DNA of 64,000 bases. Origin: Myceligenerans crystallogenes. GTDB taxonomy: Bacteria; Actinomycetota; Actinomycetes; Actinomycetales; Cellulomonadaceae. How positions within the stretch are numbered: the stretch's first letter is position 1; each line of letters starts with the position of its first letter. Location: NCBI RefSeq assembly GCF_039529775.1, contig NZ_BAAANL010000008.1:62001-126000 (forward strand), in the 5' to 3' direction. The notes beneath the pieces are model-generated. The model did not search any database. It was not told the origin of the DNA and saw only the letters and a list, made by a program, of their open reading frames with translations. This document shows, piece after piece, positions 35,063 through 43,700 of the stretch. The position numbers and the translations under genes are program-made.

Positions 35063-37972
35063 ATGGCGACCCGATCCACGGGTGGGAGCCGGGGCGGCAG
35101 GTCCGGCAGGTCCACCTCGCGCAGGCACGCACCCCAGCCACGGAAGGGCGCGGGTGCGGGCTCCCGTGCCCGCGGGGCCCCGGCCCAGGGCAAGACGGGC
35201 AAGGCGCCCGCGGCCGCGAGGAGCGACGACCCCGGCAGCCGGGGGATCGCGCGATCCTGGCCCGTGCGGGCCGCGCGCGGGACGTGGATGGGGATGGCGC
35301 ACGCGGTGGGCGGCGCGACCCGCGCCGTCGGCCCGCGGTACCCGGGCACCGGCCCGGCCGAGGGGGAGGACGACGTGAGCAAGGCGGGCAGGAACGTGAA
35401 GGACGCCAAGGAGACGGGCCCCGGGTCCGGCACGGCGAAGGCGGGCACGGCCCCGGCCGGCGCGACGCCGGCCGGGGCCGCGCCCGATCACCGGGCCGAC
35501 GGCGTCGGCTTCTTCCTGCTCGCGCTCGCCGTCGTCGTGGCCGCGCGGGAGTGGTGGGGGATCGACGGACCCTTCGGGGACGGCGTCCATGCCGTGGTGG
35601 CCGGCACGCTCGGCGTGGCCGGCGTCGCGCTGCCGGTGCTGCTGGTGTGGATCGCGCTGCGGATGATGCGCCATCCCGAGCGGGCGCAGGCCAACGGGCG
35701 GGTGACGATCGGGCTGACGTTCGTCGTCGTGTCCGTGTGCGCGCTGGTGCACATCGGCGAGGGGCTGCCCTCGCCCGCCGACGACGGGTTCGCGGCCGTG
35801 CAGAACGCGGGCGGCGTGATCGGTTTCCTCTTCGCCACGCCGGTCGTGACCGGGCTGACCCAGTGGTTCGCGATCCCGCTGTACGTGCTGGCCACGTTCT
35901 TCGGGCTGCTCATCGTGACGGCCACGCCGGTCCATCGCATCCCGGCGCGCCTGATCGGCGTCTACGACCGGCTCACGGGCAACCACCGCCCGGGTGCGGG
36001 CGGCGACGAACCCGGCGACGACGCGCCGCCGGTCCCGCGGGGCGAGCGGGGCGAGCGGGGCCGCAAGCGCAAGGGCGTCAAGGGGTACGTGGGTGACGAG
36101 GCGTTCGAGAAGGCGGCGTTCCGCGCGCCCGCCGACGACGCCGGGGCCGGCCGGGGCCCCAGGCCGGCCACGCAGCGGATCCCCACGGGGGAGATCCCGG
36201 ACGAGAAGGGCGTGACCGCCGTCGGGCCGGGCGCCGTCGGCGACGGTCCCGCCGGGACGGCGCCGTCCCGGAAGGCGGGTGCGCCCAAGCCGCCCGCGGC
36301 GCCGGCGCCCATGCCGCGCGGCGAGCAGCCGATGTTCGACGGCGACACCGTCTACCTCCTGCCCGAGGAGTCGCTGCTGGTCGAGGGGCCGCCGCACAAG
36401 AAGCGGTCGGCGGCCAACGACAGGGTCGTGGAGAGCCTCACGGGCGTGTTCGAGCAGTTCGGCGTGGACGCGCAGGTCACCGGCTTCACGCGCGGCCCGA
36501 CGGTGACCCGGTACGAGATCGAGGTCGGGCACAAGACCAAGGTCGAGCGGATCACCTCCCTGTCCAACAACATCGCGTACGCGGTGGCGAGCGCCGACGT
36601 GCGGATCCTGGCCCCGATCCCGGGCAAGTCCGCGATCGGGATCGAGATCCCGAACTCCGACCGCGAGACGGTCGTACTGGGCGACGTGCTGCGCTCGTCG
36701 GCCGCGCGCCGCACCGAGCACCCGATGGTGATGGGCGTCGGCAAGGACGTCGAGGGCGGCTACGTGGTGGCCAACCTCGCCAAGATGCCGCACATCCTGG
36801 TCGCCGGCGCGACGGGCGCGGGCAAGTCGAGCTTCATCAACTCGATGATCACCTCGGTGCTGATGCGCGCGACGCCGGAGCAGGTCCGCATGGTGCTGGT
36901 GGACCCCAAGCGCGTCGAGCTGACGATCTACGAGGGCATCCCGCACCTCATCACGCCGATCATCACCAGCCCGAAGAAGGCCGCCGAGGCCCTCGACTGG
37001 GTGGTGCGCGAGATGGACGCCCGGTACGACGACCTCGCGGAGTTCGGCTACAAGCACGTCGACGACTTCAACGCCGCGGTGCGGGTGGGCAAGGTCAAGC
37101 CGCTGCCCGGCTCGGAGCGCAAGATCGCGCCGTACCCCTACCTCCTGGTCGTCGTCGACGAGCTCGCGGACCTCATGATGGTGGCGCCGCGCGACGTCGA
37201 GGCGTCGATCCAGCGGATCACGCAGCTCGCCCGGGCCGCCGGGATCCACCTGGTGCTGGCCACCCAGCGCCCGTCGGTCGACGTCGTCACGGGCCTGATC
37301 AAGGCGAACGTGCCCTCGCGGCTGGCGTTCGCGACGTCGTCGCTCGCGGACTCCCGCGTCGTGCTCGACCAGCCCGGCGCGGAGAAGCTGATCGGCCAGG
37401 GCGACGCGCTGTTCCTGCCGATGGGTGCGGCCAAGCCGATGCGCGTGCAGGGCGCCTGGGTCACCGAGTCCGAGGTCGAGCTGGTCGTGGAGCACGTCAA
37501 GGCGCAGCTCAAGCCCGTGTACCGGGAGGACGTCGCGGTCGCCGCGGCGGCGCGGAAGCAGATCGACGAGGACATCGGCGACGACCTCGACCTGCTGCTG
37601 CAGGCGGCGGAGCTGATCGTCACCACGCAGTTCGGCTCGACGTCCATGCTGCAGCGCAAGCTGCGCGTCGGGTTCGCCAAGGCGGGCCGGCTGATGGACC
37701 TGCTGGAGTCGCGCGAGATCGTCGGGCCGTCGGAGGGATCCAAGGCGCGCGACGTGCTCGTGGCGGCGGACGACCTGCCGTCGGCGCTCGCGCTCATCCG
37801 CGGGGACACGACGCGGCTCTACGACCAGGACGAGGACGATCCACGGGAGGGAGGCGCCGGGAGCGGCGACGGCACGGGGCCCCAGGCGGAGCCCGGCCCC
37901 GGCGGGGTGGCCGAGGACGAGGACGAGGACGACTTCGGCGGGGCGGTCACTGTCGAGCGCGACATTCGCTAG
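35063..37972 (+). CDS. ftsK: DNA translocase FtsK
   Basis: FtsK pumps DNA through the division septum and supports XerCD dimer resolution. The 969-residue protein has a basic N-terminal tail, four membrane helices between about residues 130 and 300, a variable linker, and the RecA-like motor with Walker A GATGAGKS (near residue 584), Walker B LLVVVDELADLM (near 693) and the C-terminal gamma winged helix (GSTSMLQRKLRVGFAKAGRLMDLLESR region, near 855-880). The ATG at 35063 is chosen because a TACCGT element ends 10 bases upstream; codons further upstream overlap it. It is divergent from htpG and followed by a strong hairpin. Confidence 0.95.
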   Translation: MATRSTGGSRGGRSGRSTSRRHAPQPRKGAGAGSRARGAPAQGKTGKAPAAARSDDPGSRGIARSWPVRAARGTWMGMAHAVGGATRAVGPRYPGTGPAEGEDDVSKAGRNVKDAKETGPGSGTAKAGTAPAGATPAGAAPDHRADGVGFFLLALAVVVAAREWWGIDGPFGDGVHAVVAGTLGVAGVALPVLLVWIALRMMRHPERAQANGRVTIGLTFVVVSVCALVHIGEGLPSPADDGFAAVQNAGGVIGFLFATPVVTGLTQWFAIPLYVLATFFGLLIVTATPVHRIPARLIGVYDRLTGNHRPGAGGDEPGDDAPPVPRGERGERGRKRKGVKGYVGDEAFEKAAFRAPADDAGAGRGPRPATQRIPTGEIPDEKGVTAVGPGAVGDGPAGTAPSRKAGAPKPPAAPAPMPRGEQPMFDGDTVYLLPEESLLVEGPPHKKRSAANDRVVESLTGVFEQFGVDAQVTGFTRGPTVTRYEIEVGHKTKVERITSLSNNIAYAVASADVRILAPIPGKSAIGIEIPNSDRETVVLGDVLRSSAARRTEHPMVMGVGKDVEGGYVVANLAKMPHILVAGATGAGKSSFINSMITSVLMRATPEQVRMVLVDPKRVELTIYEGIPHLITPIITSPKKAAEALDWVVREMDARYDDLAEFGYKHVDDFNAAVRVGKVKPLPGSERKIAPYPYLLVVVDELADLMMVAPRDVEASIQRITQLARAAGIHLVLATQRPSVDVVTGLIKANVPSRLAFATSSLADSRVVLDQPGAEKLIGQGDALFLPMGAAKPMRVQGAWVTESEVELVVEHVKAQLKPVYREDVAVAAAARKQIDEDIGDDLDLLLQAAELIVTTQFGSTSMLQRKLRVGFAKAGRLMDLLESREIVGPSEGSKARDVLVAADDLPSALALIRGDTTRLYDQDEDDPREGGAGSGDGTGPQAEPGPGGVAEDEDEDDFGGAVTVERDIR

Positions 37973-37981
37973 CGGCGGGCG

Positions 37982-38026
37982 CCGCGCCCGCCCGGGGCCG
38001 CGGTCGAGCCGGCCGGGCGGGCGCGG
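37982..38026 (+). terminator. ftsK terminator
   Basis: A perfect 14-bp stem (37982-37995 with 38013-38026) with a 17-base loop begins 10 bases after the ftsK stop codon. Confidence 0.6.
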
Positions 38027-38089
38027 GGCGGACGTGGCCTGCGGGCTCGCATCGCCGCCCGCGATTCGGGGAGCGGCCCGTCGCGCCAT

Positions 38090-38095
38090 TAGGGT
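38090..38095 (+). promoter_or_regulatory. -10 element of pgsA, leaderless start
   Basis: TAGGGT (TANNNT) is followed after 6 bases by the ATG at 38102 without a ribosome-binding site. Confidence 0.5.
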
Positions 38096-38101
38096 GGGTG
38101 A

Positions 38102-38695
38102 ATGGTCAACGACGCGCCGTCGCCCTGGAACGTGGCGAACTATGTCACGATGCTCCGCATCGCGATGGTCCCCGTGTTCGCCTGGGCGCTCCTGGTGGAC
38201 GGCGGGGAGTCGGACACCTGGCGGCTGGTGGCCACGGCGATCTTCGTGGTCGCGGCCCTGTCCGACAAGGTGGACGGCTACCTGGCCCGGTCGCGCAACC
38301 TGATCACGGATCTGGGCAAGCTGCTCGACCCGATCGCCGACAAGCTCCTGGTGGGCGCGGCCCTGGTGCTCCTGTGGTGGCCCGTGGGCGAGCTGCCCTG
38401 GTGGGTTCCCGCCGTGATCCTGGCGCGGGAGCTCGGCATCACATGGATGCGGATGGCGGTCCTCAAGTACGTCGTGATGCCCGCCTCGCGGGGCGGCAAG
38501 CTCAAGACCGTCCTGCAGGCGGTGGCGATCACCGCGTTCCTGCTGCCGCGCGACGACCTGCCGTGGCTCACGCTGATCGCCTGGATCGTCATGCTGGCCG
38601 CGATCGTCGTCACGGTGGTCACCGGGCTGGACTACGCCTACCAGGGCTGGAGGATCCGGCGTTCGGCGCGGCGCGGGTCGCGGGCCGGGGCGTGA
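38102..38695 (+). CDS. pgsA: CDP-alcohol phosphatidyltransferase (PgsA type)
   Basis: The 197-residue membrane protein carries the CDP-alcohol phosphotransferase signature as DKVDGYLARSRN...DLGKLLDPIADK (near residues 55-81), with the aspartates that bind metal and CDP-diacylglycerol. It has about five hydrophobic helices. It is most likely phosphatidylglycerophosphate synthase, giving phosphatidylglycerol. The order pgsA-cinA-clgR matches the neighbourhood in Mycobacterium and Corynebacterium relatives. The GTG of the next gene overlaps its stop. Confidence 0.93.
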   Translation: MVNDAPSPWNVANYVTMLRIAMVPVFAWALLVDGGESDTWRLVATAIFVVAALSDKVDGYLARSRNLITDLGKLLDPIADKLLVGAALVLLWWPVGELPWWVPAVILARELGITWMRMAVLKYVVMPASRGGKLKTVLQAVAITAFLLPRDDLPWLTLIAWIVMLAAIVVTVVTGLDYAYQGWRIRRSARRGSRAGA

Positions 38696-39231
38696 TCCCG
38701 CTGGGTGCGCGGGCCGCGGGCGAGGACGGGGCGGAGCCGCGGGTGACCGCCGGCGAACTGCTGGCCGTGCTCGGCCTGCGCCGCTGGACGCTCGGCGTCG
38801 CCGAGTCGCTGACCGGCGGCGGCGTGACCTCGGCGCTCGTGGCCGTCCCCGGGACGTCCGCGGTGCTCAGGGGCGGCATCGTCGCGTACGCGACGGACCT
38901 CAAGGCCGGCCTGCTCGGCGTCGACGCCGGACTGCTGGCCGAACGGGGCGCGGTTGACCCGGACGTGGCCTCGCAGATGGCTGCCGGAGTGCGGATCGCG
39001 ACCGGCGCGGACGTCGGGATCTCGACGACCGGGGTGGCCGGCCCCGACCCGCAGGACGGGAACTCGCCGGGAGTCGTGTACATCGCCGTCAGCGGCCCCG
39101 GGATCGACCAGGTCCGGCGCCTCGACCTGTCCGGATCCCGGCCCGACGTGATCGCCGGAGCGGTCGCCGGAGCCCTCGAGCTCGCCCTGGGCACGATCTC
39201 GGATTTGTCGGGTGCAGTTGCCAAAGGGTGA
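38692..39231 (+). CDS. CinA C-terminal-domain protein (nicotinamide-nucleotide amidase type)
   Basis: The 179-residue protein consists of only the CinA C-terminal domain: TLGVAESLTGGGVTSALVAVPGTSAVLRGGIVAYATDLKAGLLGV and GISTTGVAGPDPQDGNSPGVVYIAV. This domain (PncC) deamidates nicotinamide mononucleotide to nicotinate mononucleotide in characterised members; the N-terminal MoCF-like domain of full CinA is absent, as in many Actinobacteria. The GTG at 38692 overlaps the pgsA stop, so the genes are coupled. The next gene, clgR, appears to have its own promoter. Confidence 0.88.
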   Translation: MIPLGARAAGEDGAEPRVTAGELLAVLGLRRWTLGVAESLTGGGVTSALVAVPGTSAVLRGGIVAYATDLKAGLLGVDAGLLAERGAVDPDVASQMAAGVRIATGADVGISTTGVAGPDPQDGNSPGVVYIAVSGPGIDQVRRLDLSGSRPDVIAGAVAGALELALGTISDLSGAVAKG

Positions 39232-39278
39232 AACTTCTTGGTCAATTCTTGCAAAACCCTTGACGAGCATGGCCCTCG

Positions 39279-39304
39279 GGAACAAGAGTCGGACCAGTGA
39301 CGTT
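39279..39304 (+). promoter_or_regulatory. candidate ECF sigma (SigE/SigH-type) promoter of clgR
   Basis: GGAAC at 39279-39283 and CGTT at 39301-39304 are separated by 17 bases (18 to GTT), the layout of stress-responsive ECF promoters in Actinobacteria. It lies 184 bases before the clgR start. Induction of clgR by SigE or SigH-type factors is known in Mycobacterium and Corynebacterium. A housekeeping-like pair (TTGACG at 39260, AAGAGT at 39284) overlaps it. Confidence 0.5.
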
Positions 39305-39487
39305 GGATCGGTCGTGATCGCGAAGAAGTCGACGGGTCCGGCCCGGCGTCATGGCTCGACGGCAACGGGGTACCGTAGGACGAACCCCGGAGGCGCAGAG
39401 CACAGAGGTAAGGCACGTGCGGTCGTCTCCCGCGCCACGGGGACGGACGCAACCGGGAACGAGACAGGCACGGGAAGGGGGCGCGAG

Positions 39488-39844
39488 ATGGTCGTAATGC
39501 GGCAAGAGATCGGTGACGTGCTGAGAGATGTGCGTCAACTCCAGGGGCGCACCCTGCGTGAGGTGTCCTCTGCGGCACGAGTGTCCCTCGGCTACCTGAG
39601 CGAGGTCGAACGCGGTCAGAAGGAGGCGTCCTCCGAGCTGCTGGGCTCGATCTGCGACGCCCTCGACGTACCGCTGTCGCGCATCCTGCGCGAGGTCAGC
39701 GACCGTGTCGCGGTCGCCGAAGGCATCCTTCCCGAGATCCCCGACACGATCCCCGCGGACTTCATGCAGGGGCTGCTGGCCCGCGGCGACCGTTCCGCAT
39801 CGAAGCGGAGCGCCGCACGCAAGGACCTGGCGACGGTCGGCTAG
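39488..39844 (+). CDS. clgR: ClgR-type XRE transcriptional regulator
   Basis: The 118-residue protein has an XRE HTH at residues 6-65 (EIGDVLRDVRQLQGRTLREVSSAARVSLGYLSEVERGQKEASSELL), the exact pattern of ClgR, which activates clp protease and chaperone genes after envelope or protein stress. The C-terminus ends in small residues (KDLATVG) compatible with ClpP-dependent turnover known for ClgR. The ATG at 39488 follows a GGAAGGGGG stretch; ATG 39497 is an alternative. Its place after pgsA-cinA is conserved in Actinobacteria. Confidence 0.88.
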   Translation: MVVMRQEIGDVLRDVRQLQGRTLREVSSAARVSLGYLSEVERGQKEASSELLGSICDALDVPLSRILREVSDRVAVAEGILPEIPDTIPADFMQGLLARGDRSASKRSAARKDLATVG

Positions 39845-39948
39845 CACGAAGCAGGTCGGCGGAAGCGCTGACCGCAGCCGTCCGGCTCGTACGACGGGCG
39901 CCGCACCCTCGGGTGGGGCGCCCGTTCTCGTGTCCGACGGGCGTGGCG

Positions 39949-40749
39949 TCAGGCCCTCTGACAGGTGGGGCACCAGAAGACGGGCCGCTCGAAGGGCGGC
40001 TCGTTCGCGGTGCCCACGGCGACGGGCGTGCGGCAGCGGCGGCAGGGCTGCCCCAGGCGGCCGTGCGCCGACAGCTGGACGCCGCCCAGCCCGCGCACGC
40101 GCGCCACCTGCACGCTGCGCAGCATGAGGTCCCGGGCCCGGCTCAGCAGGGCGGCGGCGCGCTCCTCGCCGAGGTCCCCTGCCGGGGTCCAGGGATTCAG
40201 CCGGCACGCGAACAGCGACTCGGCCATCCAGATCGTGCCGATGCCGGCGACCGTGCGCTGGTCGAGCAGGACGTCGCACAGCGGCCGCGCCGGGTCGGCC
40301 AGCAGGCGCCCGACGCCGTCGGGCAGGCGCGATCCCGGGACGCCGGCGTCGAAGTCCGGCGCGAGGACGTCCGGGCCGAGGCCAGCCAGGACGCGGGGTT
40401 CGTCGTGTGTGGCGAGCAGGTCCAGCATGCCGAGCCGCCATCCCGCGCAGGTCCACGGCTCGTTCGCCAGCACGGCCCGGACCACGGGGTGGCGGGCCGC
40501 GGCCGCGCGCGACCCCGTGCGCTCCACCCGCCACTGCCCGTCCATGCGCAGGTGGGTGTGCAGCGTGCGGCCGTCGTCGAACCTCGTGAACAGGTGCTTG
40601 CCGTACGGGACGGTGCACAGCACCGTGCGCCCGGCCAGCTGCGCGCCCGCGGCGCTCGGCCAGCGCAGTTCCGCGCGCACCAGGACGCGCCCGGCGAGCG
40701 CCGCGTCGAGCCGCTCGGCGGTCAGCCGCAGCACGTCACCCTCGGGCAT
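39949..40749 (-). CDS. Fpg/Nei-family DNA glycosylase, Nei-type
   Basis: The 266-residue protein begins MPEGDVLRLTAERLDAAL; the N-terminal PEGD is the endonuclease VIII (Nei) form of the Fpg/Nei family, with Pro2 as nucleophile. It retains the H2TH region (LLDQRTVAGIGTIWMAESLFACRLNPW) and a C-terminal zinc finger (CRRCRTP...WCPTC). It excises oxidised pyrimidines. It overlaps the 3' end of lhr by 14 bases, so both are made from one transcript; the lhr-nei pairing also occurs in mycobacteria, suggesting a joint repair function. Confidence 0.92.
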   Translation of the reverse strand: MPEGDVLRLTAERLDAALAGRVLVRAELRWPSAAGAQLAGRTVLCTVPYGKHLFTRFDDGRTLHTHLRMDGQWRVERTGSRAAAARHPVVRAVLANEPWTCAGWRLGMLDLLATHDEPRVLAGLGPDVLAPDFDAGVPGSRLPDGVGRLLADPARPLCDVLLDQRTVAGIGTIWMAESLFACRLNPWTPAGDLGEERAAALLSRARDLMLRSVQVARVRGLGGVQLSAHGRLGQPCRRCRTPVAVGTANEPPFERPVFWCPTCQRA

Positions 40750-43700
40750 GCGACACCCGCAGCCCGCGCGGCGTGACGGCGAACCCCGCCTGGGTCAGCG
40801 CCGCCGCGACCAGATCGCCCGACCCCGCCGACCGCAGCGCTCCCGCGCCGTCGATCCGCTCCACCACCAGCTTCCCCAGCAGTCCCTCCGATGCCGACCG
40901 GGCCAGCTCCGCCGCCGCGGCGGTCAGCCGCGCCGGGTCCCGCCCGAACGACAGCAGGCTCCGCCCGCCGCGCTCCACGAACAGCACCAGCTCGCCGTCG
41001 ACCAGCACCACCACCGCCCCCGCCTTCCGCCCCGGCCGGTGCGCTCCCGGGCCGTCCGGCCCTGTTCCCGGCCAGGCCAGCGCCGCCCCGTACGGGTTCG
41101 CCGGATCGGTCGCGGCCAGCAGGACGGCCGTCCCGGCGGCCCCGCGCCCCGCCCGGCGGGAGCGATCCTGCGCGTCGTTCCGCAGGGCGTCGACGGCGCC
41201 CGGCAGCGCGAACTGCGAGCCCCCGAGATGCTCCACGAAGTACCCGCGGCGCACCCCGCCGCGCTGCTCCAGCTCCGACAGCACCCGGTACACGTCCCGG
41301 TAGCCGCCCGTGACGCCCTCCGCCGCCGCGGCGGGCCGCGTCAGGACGCCGTGCCGGTCCAGGAGCACCTGCGCCGTCGCATGGGCCCGCAGCGTCGGGT
41401 CCTGCTCCCGCAGCGGCAGCGCCGACCACCGCCCGCCGCCACCGCTGGGGGTTCGCGCCACGGCCAGGGACGACGCCGGGCGCCCCGGCGAGAACGCGGA
41501 CGGATGCTGCACCGCGAAACGCGACCTGCGCGCCGGCCTGGCCCGGCCCGCACCGCGCGGCGCCCGGTGCGCGCCACCCGCACCGCCGAGGCGCTCGCGG
41601 AGGGCTCCCAGCCCGTCGTTCGTCACGTGCCCGGACCAGGTCAGGTCCCAGAGCGTCTCGAGGACGGCGGTCGGGTCGGCGGCGGACAGCTCGGCGATCC
41701 GGGGCAGGAAGTAGCCTCCGGATCCGTGCAGCAGGTCGAGCACGACCCGGTGCAGGGCGGTGTCGATCGGACCGTCCGGCTCGATGGGCTCGGGGAGCGG
41801 GAGGGTCAGCGGCGCGCCGTCGGCCAGGTGGAGCGAGACGAGGCCGTCGCCGCCGCCCGATCCGGCCAGGCGGCCGTGGCCGCACCACAGGATCTCGCCC
41901 GCGGCGGTGAGCTCGTCGAGCAGCGCGGGGCGGTAGCCGGGCACGCGGGCGGGCAGCACGAGCGTCTCGAGGGCCGACGCCGGCACGACCGCTCCGGCGA
42001 GCTGCTCCACCGCCTGCAGCAGCCCGTCGGTGCCGCGCAGGTCCCCGGTGCCGATGCCCTGCCACCGGGGCAGGAACACGCCGAGGGCTTCCTGCTCGAC
42101 GGGCTCGACCTCCGCCCGCAGCGCGGCGAGGGAGCGCCTGCGCAGGACCCGCAGCACGTCCGGGTCGCACCACTCGTCGCCGGCGCCGCCGAGGATCTCG
42201 GGCAGGAGGCGGCCCCGGACCGCGTGCCCGGCGGCCGCCAGGCGGGCGAGCGCCTCGGCGGCGACCGCGAGGCCGAGGCCGAACCGGGCGGCGACGTCGT
42301 GCGCGGCGAACGGCCCGTGACCGCGCGCGTGCCGCCGCACGAGATCGCCCAGGGGATCGGTGACCGGTTCCGTGAAGGTCTCCGGGATCCCGGCCGGCAG
42401 GGCCACCCCGAGCGCGTCGCGGAGCCGGCCCGCGTCCTCGGCCACCGCCCACTGCTCCAGGTCGGACGGCGCGCCGGCGGCCGCGTCCGGCGGGCCCTGG
42501 CGGGAGCCGGCGGCCGTCGCCGGGGCCGGCATCCGGACCCTGATGATCCGGCGGCCGCGCTCGAGTTCGGCGAGCCAGCCGGGCAGCTGGTCGCGGGCGT
42601 CCGGCGTCGTGCGTGCGGCCAGCGCGGCCCGCGGATGCGGGCCCGTGCGCCGGAGCAGGTCCCAGACGTCCTCGGCGTCCCGTGCCCGGCGGTCCGGGGC
42701 GAGGCCCTGCAGCTCGTCCTCGTACCCGCGGATCGCGTCGGGATCGAGCAGGTCCGCGAGGTCCGCCGAGCGTTCGCCCAGCAGCTCGGTCAGGAGGTCG
42801 GGGTCGAGGGAGAGGGCAGCGGCGCGGCGTTCCGCGAGCGGGGCGTCGCCGTCGTACAGGAACTGGGCGGTGTAACCGACCAGCAGCGCCTGCGCGAACG
42901 GCGACGGCGACTCGGTGGTGGTCTCCAGGACGCGGACGCGCCCGGCGGCGGCGTCCCGCATCAGGTCGGTGAGGGCGGCGACGTCGAAGTCGTCCTGCAG
43001 GCACTCGCGGGCCGCCTCCAGCACGATCGGGAACTCCGGGAACTCGGCGGCGACCTGCAGCAGCTGGGCCGACCGCTGCCGCTGCTGCCACAGCGGCTGC
43101 CGCTTGCCCGGGCGGCGCCGGGGGAGCAGCAGCGCGCGGGCGGCCGCCTCGCGGAAGCGCGCGGCGAACATGACCGACGAGCCGAGCTCGTCCCTGACCG
43201 CCCCGAACACCTCGTCCGGATCGACGAGGAGGTCGTCGAGCGTGACCACGCCGTCGTGCCCGCTCTTGGCGGAGACCTCCGGCCCGGTGCCCGGCGTCGT
43301 GGGCCCGCCGTAGCGGTCGTCCCAGGATCCGCCGGTGTCGGGCAGTCGCAGCACGATGCCGTCGTCGGAATGCATCGCCGCGACGTCGACGCCGAACCGG
43401 GCGCGCAGCCGCGCGGCCACCACGAGCGACCACGGGGCGTGCACCCGTGCGCCGAACGGGGAGTGGATCACCACGCGCCAGTCGCCGAGCTCGTCGCGGA
43501 ACCGCTCGACGACGATCGTGCGGTCGTCGGGGACGCGGCCGGTCGCCTCACGCTGCTGGACGAGGTACGTGGCGAGGTTGTCCGCCGCCCACGGGTCCAG
43601 GCCCGCGGCGCGCAGCAGGTCACGACCCCGTGCGGGATCCTCGGCGAGCGCGGCGCCGGCGTTCCGGACGAACGCGCCGACGGCGCGGCCCAGCTCGGCC

